DNA of 31,145 nucleotides from a virus. Shown piece after piece: positions 29,842-31,145 of the stretch. Made by a program: the position numbers and the translations under genes. The stretch is from positions 2,547 through 33,691 of IMG/VR virus record IMGVR_UViG_3300030109_001848; one strand, written 5' to 3'. The notes below the pieces were generated by a model. The model searched no databases. It saw only the letters and a list, made by a program, of their open reading frames with translations, and was not told the origin of the DNA. Positions within the stretch are counted from its first letter, which is position 1, and each line of letters opens with the position of its first letter.

Positions 29842-29980
29842 ACCAGTTCTGTGGAGGGGAAAGAACATATTGTTACGATGAGAGACCAGTTCTGTGGAGG
29901 GGAGAGGTTCTGGGGTATTACCCCAAATATAACAATTTTCAGGACTACATAGCAAAACCAGTTCTGTGGAGGGGAAAGAA
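29842..29980 (+). repeat. Three copies of a 24-base direct repeat
   Basis: The core ACCAGTTCTGTGGAGGGG followed by AAAGAA (copies 1 and 3) or AGAGGT (copy 2) starts at 29842, 29885 and 29957. The distances between starts are 43 and 72 bases. The second operator-like palindrome lies between copies 2 and 3. The repeats may be protein-binding sites in the replication or transcription control region; they are unlike a CRISPR array. Confidence 0.88.
29911..29925. promoter_or_regulatory. Operator-like palindrome TGGGGTATTACCCCA, copy 2
   Basis: The same perfect 15-base palindrome as at 28417 and 30434. It lies immediately after the second 24-base repeat and about 500 bases before the downstream early promoter. 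Confidence 0.75.
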
Positions 29981-29992
29981 TCCCCCAAAGAG

Positions 29993-30020
29993 CATAAACT
30001 ACCATAAACTTGCATAAACT
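29993..30020 (+). repeat. Three CATAAACT iterons with 10-base period
   Basis: CATAAACT occurs at 29993, 30003 and 30013, exactly one DNA turn apart, as in iterons that bind a replication initiator on one DNA face. They lie directly before the TAACATTAT cluster and the AT-rich tract. Confidence 0.75.
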
Positions 30021-30026
30021 TATGAC

Positions 30027-30320
30027 AATGTTAGGTTGTAACATTATTGCAAGATTGCCTATTCATGCGGTTTTGCAAGGTTTATATATATATATATAAT
30101 ATAATAATGTTAATAATAGTAATAGTATGTATGTAATAATTTTTTTAATGTTTCATATTCTTTTATGTTTTGTTTTTTCTTGCACGTTCGTTTGTCCTTT
30201 CATGCTCAAGTATATCCCCATACCGAAATCCTAACATTATTACGCTTTTTACTTATCATCACTCCCCCAAGATCCGCATAGGTAGGCTTTTATACTAATA
30301 ATGTTACAACCTAACATTAT
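30027..30320. other. Candidate replication origin with TAACATTAT copies and 22-base inverted repeat
   Basis: TAACATTAT occurs at 30039-30047, 30232-30240 and 30312-30320, and its reverse complement at 30104-30112 and 30298-30306. The outer sequences at 30027-30048 and 30297-30318 form a perfect 22-base inverted repeat around a 248-base interior. Inside lie an (AT)n tract (30083-30099) and a very AT-rich stretch, like a DNA-unwinding element. No gene is supported in this interval. Iterons, inverted repeat and AT-rich core together resemble an origin, but no initiator gene is seen in the window. Confidence 0.6.
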
Positions 30321-30365
30321 TTAATTTATTGTATGTTTACCTTTATTGATATTCATAATAGGCGT

Positions 30366-30393
30366 TTGACATTGTTTGGGGTTCCTGTATAAT
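30366..30393 (+). promoter_or_regulatory. Consensus sigma70 promoter
   Basis: TTGACA (30366-30371) and TATAAT (30388-30393) match the consensus exactly with a 16-base spacer. The spacer contains TTGGGGT (30376-30382), a half-site of the operator-like palindrome. Transcription would start near 30400, 79 bases before the 121-aa gene. Confidence 0.88.
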
Positions 30394-30433
30394 GGTACAT
30401 GAAGGTCGAGATATAAATGTATCAACAGGCGTT

Positions 30434-30448
30434 TGGGGTATTACCCCA
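30434..30448. promoter_or_regulatory. Operator-like palindrome TGGGGTATTACCCCA, copy 3
   Basis: It lies in the 5' leader about 34 bases after the expected transcription start of the consensus promoter and before the ribosome binding site AAGGAG. The nine bases AGGCGTTTG precede it, and also occur at the -35 of the promoter (30360-30368). Confidence 0.78.
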
Positions 30449-30478
30449 AGATATTTATAAACAGCAAGGAGAAACGAA

Positions 30479-30844
30479 ATGGCAAAGACATCTAACAAAG
30501 ACGCAAGGCAATATGTAAAGGATAAAAAAGAGTTTATAGGTAATAACACTTTTGGTAGATGGGTAGATGATGATAATTATGTAGTCTTTAGTTATGGCGA
30601 ACACTTTCCAATGTTTGCCTATAAAAAGAATTTCGGGTGGTGTACTCAGATTTCTAAATATAAATTACCTAACGGTACATCATCGGTAACTACGTCTAAA
30701 CACTACACCCAATTACATCCGCACGATAAGGACATGGGTGAGGTTGCAGGTGTACCTGAGTTGCAAGAGTTTGTATCAGCAAAGGGTAAAACATACCCAA
30801 GTAGAGTTGTTATTTTTAGTTCACTTATAAAGGAGGGCGTGTAA
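30479..30844 (+). CDS. Conserved early phage protein with VVFSYGEHFPMF motif, 121 aa
   Basis: The ribosome binding site AAGGAGA is about 6 bases before the ATG. The sequence DARQYVKDKKEFIGNNTFGRW (residues 8-28), then YVVFSYGEHFPMFAY (34-48) and SKHYTQLHPH matches, from memory, a small phage family with a conserved YGxHxPM motif and a later TTxxH motif (perhaps named DUF8033). It has no membrane or enzyme signature I can name. It heads the second early operon under the consensus promoter and overlaps the next gene by one base. Confidence 0.72.
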   Translation: MAKTSNKDARQYVKDKKEFIGNNTFGRWVDDDNYVVFSYGEHFPMFAYKKNFGWCTQISKYKLPNGTSSVTTSKHYTQLHPHDKDMGEVAGVPELQEFVSAKGKTYPSRVVIFSSLIKEGV

Positions 30845-31026
30845 TGAAACCTATATTAAATGACGAGGCGACTAAGGCGTATAACAAAGGAGTACATGAA
30901 GGAGTTATTGATGAGAGTAAAGAATGGATTATTAACACTGTCTTAGAACAAGAAATTGTTACATTCTGCACAAGCGAAGGACAATATAGCTTTGACATTT
31001 ATGACTTAATAAAAGGAGGTGTGTAA
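30844..31026 (+). CDS. Small early protein, 60 aa
   Basis: The start ATG overlaps the stop of the 121-aa gene as TAATG, and AAGGAGGG lies 7 bases upstream. The sequence is acidic and helical (AYNKGVHEGVIDESKEWIINT), ending with a short beta-like part (GQYSFDIYDLIKGGV). No family is recognised. It ends with TAATG coupling to the next gene, so it is part of a tight early operon. Confidence 0.65.
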   Translation: MKPILNDEATKAYNKGVHEGVIDESKEWIINTVLEQEIVTFCTSEGQYSFDIYDLIKGGV

Positions 31027-31145
31027 TGGCTAGAGTTAAAGATGAGGTTGTAGATGTAATGGAGCGTGATGGAGTTACCTGTGCGGAAGCTATGCAGATA
31101 CTGGAGAATGAATGGGCGTTAGATGCACTAGTAGAACGTCATGAA
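31026..31145 (+). CDS. Early gene cut by the window edge
   Basis: A frame of 40 codons from ATG 31026 is still open at the right edge. It begins MARVKDEVVDVMERDGVTCA and continues EAMQILENEWALDALVERH. The start is coupled to the 60-aa gene by TAATG and has AGGAGG 7 bases upstream. Too little is visible for a function. The acidic helical start is similar in style to its upstream neighbour. Confidence 0.6.
   Translation, partial: MARVKDEVVDVMERDGVTCAEAMQILENEWALDALVERHE

Noticed and set aside
29842-29980. Possible CRISPR array because of three direct repeats
   Set aside because: Only three copies, the interval between them is unequal (19 and 48 bases), the copies differ at the end, and no cas gene is present.
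29811-30044. Minus-strand frame with repeated SFPSTELV / SPPQNW peptides
   Set aside because: The peptide repetition is only the translation of the 24-base DNA repeats; there is no ribosome binding site and it crosses a strong terminator and iterons.
1-31145. tRNA, rRNA, insertion sequences, integrase or attachment site
   Set aside because: No cloverleaf, ribosomal sequence, transposase motif or integrase was seen on either strand by reading; a tRNA scan would settle the first.

Overview
This window is part of the genome of a tailed double-stranded DNA phage with a P22-like, short-tailed (podovirus) virion plan. It is probably a marine phage. The gene order (DUF3310 protein, small and large terminase, P22-type portal, GroES-like co-chaperonin, scaffold, capsid, gp4-like adaptors, packaged-DNA stabilisation protein), the many small Lys-rich proteins and the wording of several conserved proteins recall environmental marine phage contigs from memory. 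No database search was possible. There is no sign of integrase, transposase, CRISPR, rRNA or tRNA. By eye the DNA is moderately AT-rich, genes overlap by 1-20 bases, and most have a clear Shine-Dalgarno sequence.

Layout. From about 27.75 kb leftwards to base 1, every gene lies on the minus strand and reads as one late module: packaging (DUF3310 protein, TerS, TerL); portal with a small secreted protein; GroES-like protein; scaffold; two head-associated proteins; major capsid protein followed by an intrinsic terminator; two surface or decoration-like proteins; a 23-residue PqqA-like peptide; small basic and membrane proteins; gp4-like adaptor, Zn-ribbon protein and second adaptor; tail fibres; a lysis block (3TM holin-like protein, M15 peptidase endolysin); a large gp10-like tail protein; and long low-complexity internal or tail proteins, the last running off the left edge.

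From 28.5 kb to the right edge the genes lie on the plus strand and look like small early genes: 67, 74 and 243 aa, a strong terminator, a 650-base non-coding block, then 121 and 60 aa and a partial gene.

The non-coding DNA is the least ordinary part. Between the divergent arms (27.75-28.53 kb) are two G-rich tracts that flank two 120-base direct repeats 151 bases apart. Each repeat carries a 7-base word three times (forward, reverse complement, forward). The word differs between the repeats, but all three segments change together, which points to an RNA or DNA structure with mutually exclusive helices. From 29.82 to 30.48 kb are a terminator, three copies of a 24-base repeat, three 10-base-phased CATAAACT iterons, five copies of TAACATTAT with a perfect 22-base inverted repeat, an (AT)n tract and a near-perfect sigma70 promoter, together resembling a replication origin and control region. 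A 15-base palindrome, TGGGGTATTACCCCA, occurs once in the first block and twice in the second, like an operator set.

The clearest biological surprise is the PqqA-like peptide gene (17413-17484, minus). It matches the precursor of the redox cofactor PQQ in length, in the Glu15/Tyr19 pair that becomes the cofactor, and in flanking residues, has a strong ribosome binding site, and sits inside the virion gene cluster with no other pqq gene nearby.
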